Source: Granulosicoccaceae bacterium
Lineage (GTDB): Bacteria; Pseudomonadota; Gammaproteobacteria; DAOVJZ01
Length of the DNA stretch: 12,682 bases
NCBI GenBank assembly: GCA_030632035.1
Contig: DAOVJZ010000021.1
Span: forward strand, 1 to 12,682
Direction: 5' to 3'
A model generated the notes under the pieces. It did no database searches. It saw only the letters and a program-made list of their open reading frames with translations, and was not told where the DNA came from. Numbering within the stretch: position 1 is the stretch's first letter; each line of letters opens with the position of its first letter. A program made the position numbers and the translations under genes. Positions 1-7,858 of this stretch are shown piece after piece.

Positions 1-580
1 CGGCAATAACAGATACGTTTAATCTGACCAGTGGACGCACATCACCGGTGAAGGTGCCATCAGTTGCGGCAATCAAGATGACTTCGTGTACGCCGGATAG
101 AGACACAATGACTTGCTTCACACGCGGGTCTTGTTTGCGTGCCTCGGCATCGAGCATTTCGAGTAATTTTACTTTTTCTGTTTCCGCTAATGACCTAAGA
201 GGATCATCCGGGATATAAAGTGATTGTGACGACTGACCCGACCAGGCCTGTAATTTACCCTGACCACCACTGCGTGCAATGGCACGTGCGGCTGTTGCGG
301 CCTGAGTCAGTGCTGGTAAAACAATTTCATCAGAATAGGCAAAGCCGGTTTTCTCGCCACTGATAGCACGCACACCGACGCCTTGTTCAATATTGTAACT
401 GCCTTCTTTTACGATACCGTCTTCCAGTACCCAGCCTTCGTGGCGACTGCTCTGGAAATAGAGGTCAGCACTGTCTACAGAATGGGTCATGAGTTGATCC
501 AGTACTGATTGCAGATCATTCTCACCCAAACCGGTTGGTGTTAATAATACACTACGTGCAAGTTCGAGGTTATTACTCAT
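1..580 (-). CDS. tldD: TldD metalloprotease subunit, N-terminal part (runs off window)
   Basis: My minus-strand translation from the ATG at 580-578 gives 193 residues that read clearly as TldD: ADLYFQSSRHEGWVLEDG (about residues 39-56), then EQGVGVRAISGEKTGFAYSD, and near the window edge AATDGTFTGDVRPLVRL. TldD pairs with TldE/PmbA to form a cytoplasmic metalloprotease, known in E. coli for microcin B17 maturation and CcdA degradation. The zinc-binding HExxxH motif of the family lies further downstream and is outside this window, so catalytic competence cannot be judged. The start codon overlaps the stop of the amidase gene in an ATGA, which supports this start and suggests translational coupling. 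Linkage of tldD to rng, yhdP and a nitrilase-family gene is common in gammaproteobacteria. Confidence 0.96.
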   Translation of the reverse strand, partial: MSNNLELARSVLLTPTGLGENDLQSVLDQLMTHSVDSADLYFQSSRHEGWVLEDGIVKEGSYNIEQGVGVRAISGEKTGFAYSDEIVLPALTQAATAARAIARSGGQGKLQAWSGQSSQSLYIPDDPLRSLAETEKVKLLEMLDAEARKQDPRVKQVIVSLSGVHEVILIAATDGTFTGDVRPLVRLNVSVIA

Positions 581-1404
581 GAGGTACGACAACTAAGAAT
601 ACGGTGCTCCAGTGCGGGGAAGTTCTGGCGTGTACTTAGCAGTTTATCACGATCAATATCAGCAACTACCGCACCGGACCCCTGTTGCAAATGATTTAAT
701 ATATTGCCCCATGGATCAACGATCATGCTGTTGCCATGTGTCTCACGCCCATTCAAATGAAAACCACCTTGCGCGGCGGCAATGACATAACTCAGATTTT
801 CAATCGCACGCGCGCGAATCAAGGGTTTCCAGTGTGCCTTGCCGGTAATGGCAGTAAAGGCCGATGGCATAGCAATAATCTCGACACCCTTGTCCACCAT
901 CTCACGAAACAGTTCCGGGAAACGCAAGTCATAACAAATAGCCAACCCCAGCTTTCCAAATGGTGTATCGACAACGACGGTTTCAGAACCTGCTTCAATA
1001 GTGGATGACTCATTATATTTTTCACCACTTTCTTCGAGGCTGACATCAAACAAGTGGATCTTGTCATAACGTGCAACCACCTTGCCTTTATCATTATATA
1101 GAAGACAGGCAGCCTTTATTTTTTTTGGATCCTTACAGGACAATGGAATGGTACCCGCAACAATCCAGACTTTGTGCTTGACAGATTCCTGTGCAAGGAA
1201 ATCCTGTATTTGTCCCTTACCTTCCTCTTCACGCACATTAACCTTGTCTTCTTCCTTCAGACCCATAATGGCGAAGTTTTCCGGCAGCACGATCAACTTT
1301 GCACCGGCATCAACAGCCTGTGCAATCAAACGTCCGGCCTCGATCAGGTTTGCGCCTACGTTAGGACCTGATGCCATTTGTATGGCAGCTACTTTTTGTG
1401 TCAT
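577..1404 (-). CDS. Nitrilase-superfamily (carbon-nitrogen hydrolase) amidase, Nit1 / deaminated-glutathione amidase type
   Basis: This 275-residue protein carries the Glu-Lys-Cys catalytic triad of the carbon-nitrogen hydrolase family. E42 lies in LPENFAIMG, K115 in RYDKIHLFDV, and C157 in LAICYDLRFPELFR. The DKIHLFDV and ICYDLRFPELFR signatures place it with the Nit1/NitFhit branch, whose characterised members hydrolyse deaminated glutathione (a repair reaction) or omega-amides of 2-oxo acids. There is no signal peptide, so it should be cytoplasmic. Its ATG overlaps the TGA of the upstream secreted-protein gene, and its own TGA overlaps the tldD ATG, so it sits in a coupled three-gene chain. 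The family is certain; the exact substrate is inferred from subfamily resemblance only. Confidence 0.94.
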   Translation of the reverse strand: MTQKVAAIQMASGPNVGANLIEAGRLIAQAVDAGAKLIVLPENFAIMGLKEEDKVNVREEEGKGQIQDFLAQESVKHKVWIVAGTIPLSCKDPKKIKAACLLYNDKGKVVARYDKIHLFDVSLEESGEKYNESSTIEAGSETVVVDTPFGKLGLAICYDLRFPELFREMVDKGVEIIAMPSAFTAITGKAHWKPLIRARAIENLSYVIAAAQGGFHLNGRETHGNSMIVDPWGNILNHLQQGSGAVVADIDRDKLLSTRQNFPALEHRILSCRTS

Positions 1405-1883
1405 TCCTGCTCCTGCTTCATTTCTGGTTCTGTTCCTGGCTCTGGTTCTATTTCCTCTTCCTGATATGGGGACTGTTCTATGATTTCAAACAGGAATTTT
1501 CCATCTTGATCCTCATAAGGAGATAACCGAATACGTTCGGATGGTAACCCAAGTGCAACAAGCTTGTCTTGTAATTCCATTACCAATCGGGTGTTTTTTG
1601 TGTTTTTTGGAAAATGTATCTGTAATTGTGTATCTGGTTCATGAATGAGTTCTTGCATGGATTCCAGTAATAATTTGCTATGTAATAGAGTATCCAAAGT
1701 AACGGGTGGCACTTTGGCAACAGGTGGTTCTATATCAACAGCTGGAACAGCAACCGGTTGCGGCATCTCTGCAGATTGTTCGGGAATAGTGGCTTCCTCT
1801 ACAGACTGTTCAGGAACACTGATCTCTTCTGCATAAACCACAGATACAACAAGTAGCAAAGCAAAATAAAATATCTTTTTCAT
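1401..1883 (-). CDS. Small exported Pro/Glu-rich protein of unknown function
   Basis: I do not recognise this 160-residue protein. It starts with a clear Sec signal peptide (MKKIFYFALLLVVSVVYA, probable cleavage before E19). A low-complexity stretch rich in Pro, Glu and Val follows (19-62) and includes a 10-residue tandem duplication with PEQS at 24-27 and 34-37. A compact segment at about 64-136 looks folded: a helix-like run LDTLLHSKLLLESMQELI, a strand-like TQLQIHF, a helix-like RLVMELQDKLVALGLP, then ERIRLSPYEDQDGKFLFEI. The tail (141-160) is almost all Glu/Pro. No lipobox is present, so a periplasmic or secreted location is inferred. It lies 36 bp after yhdP, and its TGA overlaps the ATG of the downstream amidase. 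The signal peptide and the coupling argue that it is real. Confidence 0.82.
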   Translation of the reverse strand: MKKIFYFALLLVVSVVYAEEISVPEQSVEEATIPEQSAEMPQPVAVPAVDIEPPVAKVPPVTLDTLLHSKLLLESMQELIHEPDTQLQIHFPKNTKNTRLVMELQDKLVALGLPSERIRLSPYEDQDGKFLFEIIEQSPYQEEEIEPEPGTEPEMKQEQE

Positions 1884-1919
1884 ATCACTGGATAATATCT
1901 GATATTGGATATTTAATCA

Positions 1920-4900
1920 TTAACCTGCATTTTTCGGTTTCTGATTTACGAGAGTCTCGTCTTTAATCTGTTTGATCACTGGCTTGTCCCATGGACCAGT
2001 GACTGTATATTGGTATTGCGTCACCTGACTGATTTGTTTCCTGAACAGTTTTTCTGTCAATACCGCGATAGCTGCCCCGAGTGGGCCTGCTGCCACTGCT
2101 CCAGCAACGGCAAAGCTGCCACTCATCGTGGGGGTATACGTCATAGTCTGATCATAATCTTCCTCTGCCAGACCAATGCGTCCGGCAATCACAATCTGGC
2201 CAGCCGGAGATTTAACAACCATATTGTTCGTGTAAGCATTACCCTTATCGATTGAAAAATCACCTCGAATACTGTCGAAGGTAAATCCCTTTTTAAATAA
2301 ATCACTGAAGTCGAGTGATAAACGACGGGGAATAGCACGCAAACTAAGCAAACCAAATATCCGTCCCACCTTACCAGGATCGACATCCTGAATACGGCCC
2401 TCATCCAAATCAATATTAAACTTCCCTTCCACCTTTTCAAGTGACCAATCGTAAGGAGAACCATCCCAGTTAGCATTAATACTCAGTTTTGATTTACTGC
2501 CTTTAAACTCATTTGCATAATCAAGCTGACTAAGCAATTCACCAAAACTTTTATGTTCTATCTTAAGGTTAAGGGATGATTTAGGAGTATCGTTAATATA
2601 TAACCAGCTCCCGTTACCCGCAGCCTTTATCTGTGGTGAGTTGAGTGTGATATGTTTAAAGTACAATCCGTTATCAACTTTAGCCACTTCCATATCAAGT
2701 TTCCCCATCTCGGCCTTACCATAAGTAAAACGTTTGGCCTTGACAAACATCGGTGGAATATCGCGTGGATCAAATACTCCTTCCTGAGTTGTTGTCTCTT
2801 CTTTATTTTTATCCCTTTCTATATGAAGATGATCGGCATCCAGCAAGAGTGTCAATGCACTGCTGTCCGGTTTCCATAAAGTCTGTGATTTGCTGAATGT
2901 AATCCAGTTATCAATATCGATACTGGCCAGATCTCCTGAAAGTTTAAACAGTGATTTACCCGGTAATTCAGTTCCTTCTCTGCCTAAATGAATACCACCT
3001 CGTGTCATGGAAATTATATTCTCTTTCTCTTCCAGTTCGAAAATACCACTGATGTCTTTCCCGTAAAGCATGGACATTTTTCTGGCTTCGGTTGTTGAAA
3101 GATCAATTTCCATTTCCAGTGTACGAATTTCATCTGCCTTTTTACCCAATGGGCTGGGCAGGTTAATGCTCATGCCTGACAGGTTTGATTCAATATGTAA
3201 CTGTCCACGACCCTTGCCTGCACCCCAGTTTTTCGGGAATTGTATTTTTGAACGCCAGTTTGAACTACCTGTAAAATACATCAGCCACGGCCAATCATGT
3301 TGTTTCATGAGTTTTTCAATTCCAACACTGCCCGCAATATCCATGGTGGTAAAGCTGTCTTTTTTCCCTTCCGGTTTTTCGGAATAAATATCAGCCGTTA
3401 TTGGTTTCCCCAAAAAAACACCCGATAACCTGCTTTGAGTAACTCCACTATCTGAAAAATAAAGAACACCATTAACCTGTTCAACTTTCAAATCATGTGC
3501 TCCGGTTAATGTGTTGTTTTTAAATTTAATACTACCTGCTGTTTTATTGGGCTTGTCCGAAAGGAAGATACCCAGATCCAGTTCAATATCACATCTTCCC
3601 CTCACTTTCTTTTCCGGGAGAAAATGACCAAAACTTTCTTTTAACGGGCTTTGTTTTAAAAAGGAAATACCATCACTTGTTTTTGCTTCGACCTTACCCT
3701 TGATATTAAGTAACGGATGATCGGCACTCAGTACCGGGATAGAAATTCGGGTATCAGTAATATCAGCATCAAAGATTTTTCCTTCGGCCACATCAATATT
3801 CATACTATCGCCACTGAACACAACCTGTGCCTCTATTTGGTCAATGCGTGGCCAGCCATCCATGTAATCCAGTAATACATTTTCAATAGTAAAAGCAGCC
3901 CTGAACTGGCCATTGTTGTTTGTGAAAGGAAAATCATCTACATGGCCCTTGAAAACAGCCGTGCCGGATTTTATGCGTCCACTGATAATAGAGTGGTCCA
4001 GCCAGGTAACAACATCATCCTCCATAATAACAGCGGGAAGATAAGGATAAACATGTTCGGCATTACCGTTCTCAAAAGTTGCCTGAATATCAAGATAAGG
4101 GTTAGCCGTATTATCAATCCTGACCAATGCCTTAACCTGCATTTCCAGATCCTTTCCGACAAGATCAATTTCATCTGTCGTGATCTCCCAACCTTTGTCT
4201 TTACGCACCCATTTAATCTCGCCTTCCAATTCCTTAATTGGCCATGGCTTGCGGAACACGTGCGGAATATTAACTTCAACCCGATCACTATCTGTTTCTA
4301 CTTCCAGACTGCCGGTATCATTTTCGTGAGCAAGCGAACCACTCAGTGCAGTAAAACCGGGAATTGAATGCCATGGTTTAATGGAAACATCAGATAATTG
4401 TGTATTGAATGCCAGTTGTTCAATACCCTGCCCAGCCAGATTAAAACTGGTATGAAAATCTTCCAGCTTGCCTTCGGGTTGCATGGTAACAATGGCATCA
4501 ACCATTTGTTTATCCAGTTTGCCAAACATCAGGGCAATCTGGCTAATACTGCGATTCATAGCTTGATCAATATCTACCTGAATATTGTCATTGTTAACAG
4601 CGATTGTGATATGACTGCCCTGATCTTTTTTGCCCTCTTCTACAAATACAGCCTTGTCGATATCAAGAGTCCAGTTATCATTATCACGTTGCCATTTGAA
4701 ATTACTGATATCAACATCAGCCGGTTGCTTGATAAACTCATTCTGGTTTATCCATTGAAGCGCATCCAGCCCAAGCTTACCTTCGATAGACTGTATGCGG
4801 GCATTTTTGAATTCACCCTGAATATCAAAACTGGCTGTGCCTTCTGAAAGTGCCAGATAATCACGTCCCAGTTCGTCCAGGAACACATTCATGCTTAATT

Positions 4901-5606
4901 GTGTACCTCTGGTTCTCAAGCTCCCTGTCCAGTTACCAGATGCCAGCACATCACCATCAATAGTCATATCAAATTGAAATGCACGCCCTGTCTTTTCGGG
5001 AAAATTGACAGAACCTTTCAGGTAATGCTGACCACGCTTGTTTTTCAAATAAAGATTTATATTTGAAAAATTATATTCCCGTTTTCTGTATTCATCTTTC
5101 CAGTGGATATTACAGTTTTCAAGACCAATATACGGGTTTGCGAGTAACCATTGGGCAAAGTCCTGATTTTCAGATTCTTTAAGCTGTTCATCTGAAACTC
5201 CAAACCCCTGGATAGCCAACGTTCTGTCAGCATGGCGAACAACATAAAGACTGGCACCATCTACCATCAAGCCAGATGGTATTAAACTCCAGTTACGCAA
5301 ACTGTCCAGAAAACCAATTACAACTTTTGCTTTATTAAAGTGAATAACTTCCTTATTTTTTTTCTCATCGATCAACCTGACATCTTGCAAGCTGATTTCA
5401 GGATTAATAGACTTCCATGTGACCGAGATATCAGCCACCTTGACATCATAGCCAATCAAACCACTCAGCTTGTTTTCAATATCAGAACGATATTCATTCA
5501 AGTCTAATGTAACGAAACGCAATGTAATAACAGCGGCGACAATAACCACTATAAGTACTGCTATCACATTACGTGCTGTTTTTAAGGTTTTATAAAGAAA
5601 TTGCAT
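1920..5606 (-). CDS. yhdP: AsmA-like envelope protein YhdP
   Basis: This is a 1228-residue protein; the E. coli homologue is slightly longer at about 1266. One N-terminal membrane anchor is visible at about residues 13-32 (NVIAVLIVVIVAAVITL). It is followed by the LDLNEYRSDIENKLSGLIGYDV segment typical of AsmA-type N-termini and a very long repetitive beta-rich body. Near the C-terminus there is a Gly/Ala-rich hydrophobic stretch (about 1165-1184), then VTQYQYTVTGPWDKPVIKQI, a characteristic ending of the family. YhdP is anchored in the inner membrane, spans the periplasm, and with TamB and YdbH is implicated in phospholipid delivery to the outer membrane. The gene starts 19 bp after the rng stop, with no good Shine-Dalgarno sequence. 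Parts of it are very AT-rich compared with rlmH, for example 12 of 60 G+C at 5041-5100. Confidence 0.95.
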   Translation of the reverse strand: MQFLYKTLKTARNVIAVLIVVIVAAVITLRFVTLDLNEYRSDIENKLSGLIGYDVKVADISVTWKSINPEISLQDVRLIDEKKNKEVIHFNKAKVVIGFLDSLRNWSLIPSGLMVDGASLYVVRHADRTLAIQGFGVSDEQLKESENQDFAQWLLANPYIGLENCNIHWKDEYRKREYNFSNINLYLKNKRGQHYLKGSVNFPEKTGRAFQFDMTIDGDVLASGNWTGSLRTRGTQLSMNVFLDELGRDYLALSEGTASFDIQGEFKNARIQSIEGKLGLDALQWINQNEFIKQPADVDISNFKWQRDNDNWTLDIDKAVFVEEGKKDQGSHITIAVNNDNIQVDIDQAMNRSISQIALMFGKLDKQMVDAIVTMQPEGKLEDFHTSFNLAGQGIEQLAFNTQLSDVSIKPWHSIPGFTALSGSLAHENDTGSLEVETDSDRVEVNIPHVFRKPWPIKELEGEIKWVRKDKGWEITTDEIDLVGKDLEMQVKALVRIDNTANPYLDIQATFENGNAEHVYPYLPAVIMEDDVVTWLDHSIISGRIKSGTAVFKGHVDDFPFTNNNGQFRAAFTIENVLLDYMDGWPRIDQIEAQVVFSGDSMNIDVAEGKIFDADITDTRISIPVLSADHPLLNIKGKVEAKTSDGISFLKQSPLKESFGHFLPEKKVRGRCDIELDLGIFLSDKPNKTAGSIKFKNNTLTGAHDLKVEQVNGVLYFSDSGVTQSRLSGVFLGKPITADIYSEKPEGKKDSFTTMDIAGSVGIEKLMKQHDWPWLMYFTGSSNWRSKIQFPKNWGAGKGRGQLHIESNLSGMSINLPSPLGKKADEIRTLEMEIDLSTTEARKMSMLYGKDISGIFELEEKENIISMTRGGIHLGREGTELPGKSLFKLSGDLASIDIDNWITFSKSQTLWKPDSSALTLLLDADHLHIERDKNKEETTTQEGVFDPRDIPPMFVKAKRFTYGKAEMGKLDMEVAKVDNGLYFKHITLNSPQIKAAGNGSWLYINDTPKSSLNLKIEHKSFGELLSQLDYANEFKGSKSKLSINANWDGSPYDWSLEKVEGKFNIDLDEGRIQDVDPGKVGRIFGLLSLRAIPRRLSLDFSDLFKKGFTFDSIRGDFSIDKGNAYTNNMVVKSPAGQIVIAGRIGLAEEDYDQTMTYTPTMSGSFAVAGAVAAGPLGAAIAVLTEKLFRKQISQVTQYQYTVTGPWDKPVIKQIKDETLVNQKPKNAG

Positions 5607-5625
5607 ATAATAGTTTTTATAAAGT

Positions 5626-7083
5626 TCACATCAATATAATGTCAAACTGCTCTTGTGTATATAATGACTCAACCTGAAACTTGATAGTTTTACCGATAAA
5701 CTCTTCCAGCTCGGCTACACTGTCTGATTCCTCATCCAGTAACAAGTCTACAACTTCCTGTGACGCCAACACCATCAAGGTTTGTGTATCAAACTGACGT
5801 GCTTCTCGTAAAATTTCACGGAATATTTCATAACAGACTGTTTCTGCTGTTTTGACTGAAGCACGTGCCTGACAAGTAGGACACGGCTGACACAATATAT
5901 GTTCCAGGCTTTCACGGGTACGCTTGCGTGTCATTTCAACCAGACCCAAACCGGACACTTCACATATGTGGTTCTTTGAACGATCACGCCCCAGACTTTT
6001 TTCCAGTGCACGCAGCACCTGACGTTTGTGTTCCTCTTCCTGCATATCAATAAAATCGAGAATAATAATGCCTCCCAGATTACGCAATTGCAGTTGTCGC
6101 GCAATGGCCTGCGCTGCTTCCAGATTGGTTTTGAAAATGGTTTCTTCCATATTACGATGCCCGACAAAGGCACCGGTATTCACATCGATCGTAGTCATGG
6201 CCTCGGTTTGATCAAAAATCAGATACCCGCCAGACTTAAGCTGGACTTTTCTTTCCAGTGCCTTCTGGATTTCATCTTCAACTGAATACAAATCAAAAAT
6301 CGGGCGCTCACCAGGATAGTGTTCAATACATTCTGCAAGTTCAGGAATAAACTGGTTAGCAAACTCGGTAGCCTTACGATGCATTTCACGTGAATCAATA
6401 CGTACCTTTTCAACATCAATACCGACCATATCACGCAATACACGCACTGCCAGTGGCAAGTCCTCATAAACAATCGTGCCGGTTTTTATATTTGGGATTT
6501 GTTCCTGAATGGAATTCCACAAGCGTTGCAAAAAGCGCATATCATTGCTGAGTTCTTCTTCATTCGCTCCTTCGGCAACAGTACGTACAATATAACCATT
6601 CTTTTCTTCTGTTGATTCCATCAAGGACTTTACAATACCCTTTAAACGATCGCGTTCTTCCTCACCTTCAATCTTTTGCGAAATACCCACATGGGATATG
6701 CCAGGCATGTACACAAGCAAGCGCGATGGAATTGATAGCTGTGTTGTCAGACGTGCACCTTTTGTACCCATTGGATCCTTGATGACCTGTACAAGCACAT
6801 CCTGCCCTTCATGTAACAGGGTATTTATTTGTGGTGTCTCATCCTGGTTTTCACCGTCAACAGCTATATCTGATGCATGTAAAAAGGCCGTACGATTAAG
6901 ACCTACCTCAATAAAAGCAGCCTGCATTCCCGGCAGGATACGTGACACCTTACCTTTATAAACATTGCCCACCAAGCCGCGTTTACGTGAACGCTCAATA
7001 TGGATCTCCTGCAGAATCCCGTTTTCAAGTACCGCAACACGAGTTTCCTGTGGTGTCACATTGATCAGAATTTCTTCACTCAT
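5626..7083 (-). CDS. rng: Ribonuclease G
   Basis: This 485-residue protein matches the RNase E/G family at RNase G length (E. coli 489), without the long C-terminal scaffold of RNase E. An S1-type RNA-binding domain covers about residues 38-125 (GNVYKGKVSRILPGMQAAFIEVG). The two metal-binding catalytic aspartates are D300 in TTIDVNTG and D343 in ILDFIDM. The zinc-link cysteines are C401 and C404 in CPTC; the residues after them read QARA rather than the usual xGxG. RNase G matures the 5' end of 16S rRNA and degrades some mRNAs in the cytoplasm. Its ATG overlaps the maf TGA (ATGA at 7083-7080), indicating coupled translation. The maf-rng-yhdP order matches the E. coli yhdE-rng-yhdP arrangement. 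Confidence 0.98.
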   Translation of the reverse strand: MSEEILINVTPQETRVAVLENGILQEIHIERSRKRGLVGNVYKGKVSRILPGMQAAFIEVGLNRTAFLHASDIAVDGENQDETPQINTLLHEGQDVLVQVIKDPMGTKGARLTTQLSIPSRLLVYMPGISHVGISQKIEGEEERDRLKGIVKSLMESTEEKNGYIVRTVAEGANEEELSNDMRFLQRLWNSIQEQIPNIKTGTIVYEDLPLAVRVLRDMVGIDVEKVRIDSREMHRKATEFANQFIPELAECIEHYPGERPIFDLYSVEDEIQKALERKVQLKSGGYLIFDQTEAMTTIDVNTGAFVGHRNMEETIFKTNLEAAQAIARQLQLRNLGGIIILDFIDMQEEEHKRQVLRALEKSLGRDRSKNHICEVSGLGLVEMTRKRTRESLEHILCQPCPTCQARASVKTAETVCYEIFREILREARQFDTQTLMVLASQEVVDLLLDEESDSVAELEEFIGKTIKFQVESLYTQEQFDIILM

Positions 7084-7694
7084 TTATTTGTTCCTAATAC
7101 TTTAATCTTAAATTCATTTAACAATTCGGCAGTTTCAAACAAGGGCAAACCCATGACACCGGAAAAACTGCCTTCAATTTTTGAGATAAATATTGCTGCC
7201 AATCCTTGTACTGCATAACCACCCGCCTTGTCTTGTGGTTCACCTGTGTTCCAGTACGCTTCCCGTTCCTGTTCGGTTGTCTCCCTGAAACTGACACGAG
7301 ATCGATTTATGATAACTTTTTCCTGTTCCCCAACCAGTGCAACGGCACTCAATACTTCATGTGTTTGTCCGGACAGCTTTGCCAGCATAGCAAGCCCATC
7401 AGATTTGTCTTTGGGTTTTTCCATCACCTGGTTATCCAGCACCACCACCGTGTCGGCACCCATAACTGGAATACTGGAATCCCCCACTGAGGCATGGCCG
7501 GCACGTGCCTTTTCCAGTGCCAGACGCTGCACATAGTCCTCTGGCGACTCATCAGGTGAGCGTTGTTCCGGCACATCAATCGAGACTACCTGATAAGAGA
7601 CCCCAATCTGGGCCAATAATTCACGTCGGCGCGGTGAAGAAGAGGCAAGATAGAGATGAATTGCGGGTTCCGGGTTATTGGCTGTCAAACTCAT
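7080..7694 (-). CDS. maf: Maf-family nucleotide pyrophosphatase, YhdE type (dTTP/UTP pyrophosphatase)
   Basis: This 204-residue protein has the Maf signatures in order: LASSSPRRRELL (16-27), GADTVVVLD with D81 as the likely metal-binding acid (79-87), KLSGQTHEV (106-114), EPQDKAGGYAVQG (152-164) and GVMGLPLFET (179-188). Maf proteins hydrolyse NTPs or dNTPs to NMPs and pyrophosphate and are thought to clear non-canonical or excess nucleotides. The DKAGGYAVQG motif and the position directly before rng favour the YhdE branch (dTTP/UTP) over YceF (7-methyl-GTP). The first about 12 residues before the conserved LYLASSSPRR core extend beyond E. coli YhdE, but no better start is visible. It is separated from rlmH by a 258-bp gap containing an inverted-repeat element. 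Confidence 0.96.
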   Translation of the reverse strand: MSLTANNPEPAIHLYLASSSPRRRELLAQIGVSYQVVSIDVPEQRSPDESPEDYVQRLALEKARAGHASVGDSSIPVMGADTVVVLDNQVMEKPKDKSDGLAMLAKLSGQTHEVLSAVALVGEQEKVIINRSRVSFRETTEQEREAYWNTGEPQDKAGGYAVQGLAAIFISKIEGSFSGVMGLPLFETAELLNEFKIKVLGTNK

Positions 7695-7705
7695 TCTTTT
7701 ATTGT

Positions 7706-7776
7706 ACTTGTTTCAAGAGTTTCATCCCATCAAGGTGTAATGGGCTAACTGCTGAAAAGTCCTCACTTGCTTCAAG
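7706..7776. repeat. 12-bp direct repeat near the element's maf-side end
   Basis: Plus-strand 7706-7717 reads ACTTGTTTCAAG and 7765-7776 reads ACTTGCTTCAAG, differing by one base, with starts 59 bp apart. The second copy is the inner part of the left arm of the 7752-7948 inverted repeat; the right arm carries the same motif inverted (TTGAAGCAAGT at 7925-7935). The 7706-7717 copy is itself a CTTG-TTT-CAAG hairpin. It may be an extra copy of the element's terminal motif or a remnant of a nested or degraded second element. Confidence 0.55.
7726..7744. other. Short hairpin upstream of maf
   Basis: CCCAT (7726-7730) and ATGGG (7740-7744) are perfectly complementary with a nine-base loop. They lie between the inverted-repeat element and the maf start, about 32 bp upstream of the maf ATG. 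No U-tract follows on the minus strand, so it does not look like an intrinsic terminator. It may be part of the repeat family or a minor leader structure. Confidence 0.35.
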
Positions 7777-7809
7777 ACAAGGAAAAAATAAGTGAGAAAA
7801 CGGAGTTTT

Positions 7810-7823
7810 GGGCATGGATGCCC
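7810..7823. other. Hairpin inside the inverted-repeat element
   Basis: GGGCATGGATGCCC forms a perfect 6-bp stem around a 2-base centre. The ATGCCC half (7818-7823) can alternatively pair with GGGCAT at 7890-7895, so two mutually exclusive folds are possible inside the element. No T-run follows closely on either strand, so I do not call it a terminator. Confidence 0.5.
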
Positions 7824-7827
7824 TTAT

Positions 7828-7858
7828 GTCGCGAAGCACAAGGACGTGCGAGAGCGAC
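7828..7858. other. Compound two-stem hairpin inside the inverted-repeat element
   Basis: GTCGC (7828-7832) pairs with GCGAC (7854-7858). Nested inside, GCAC (7836-7839) pairs with GTGC (7846-7849), with a six-base apical loop and a small asymmetric internal loop. Such nested imperfect palindromes are typical of bacterial intergenic repeat families and support the view that this gap is a structured repeat rather than random spacer. Confidence 0.5.

Noticed and set aside
1082..1483. Plus-strand open frame of 133 codons opposite the amidase start.
   Set aside because: It is antisense to the catalytically intact amidase and the end of the secreted protein, with no family resemblance or start context.
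1894..1906. AT-rich dyad AATATC-T-GATATT between yhdP and the secreted-protein gene.
   Set aside because: In an AT-rich 36-bp spacer such a short dyad is expected by chance, and no promoter boxes accompany it.
3942..4847. Plus-strand open frames of about 141 and 149 codons (3942-4367 and 4398-4847).
   Set aside because: They are antisense to the conserved coding frame of yhdP, and their translations show no recognisable family.
7701..7733. Possible maf promoter on the minus strand: TACAAT (7706-7701) with TTGATG (7733-7728).
   Set aside because: The spacer is 21 bp, too long for a standard sigma-70 promoter, and the -10 box is only 6 bp from the ATG. A leaderless transcript is possible but not supported.
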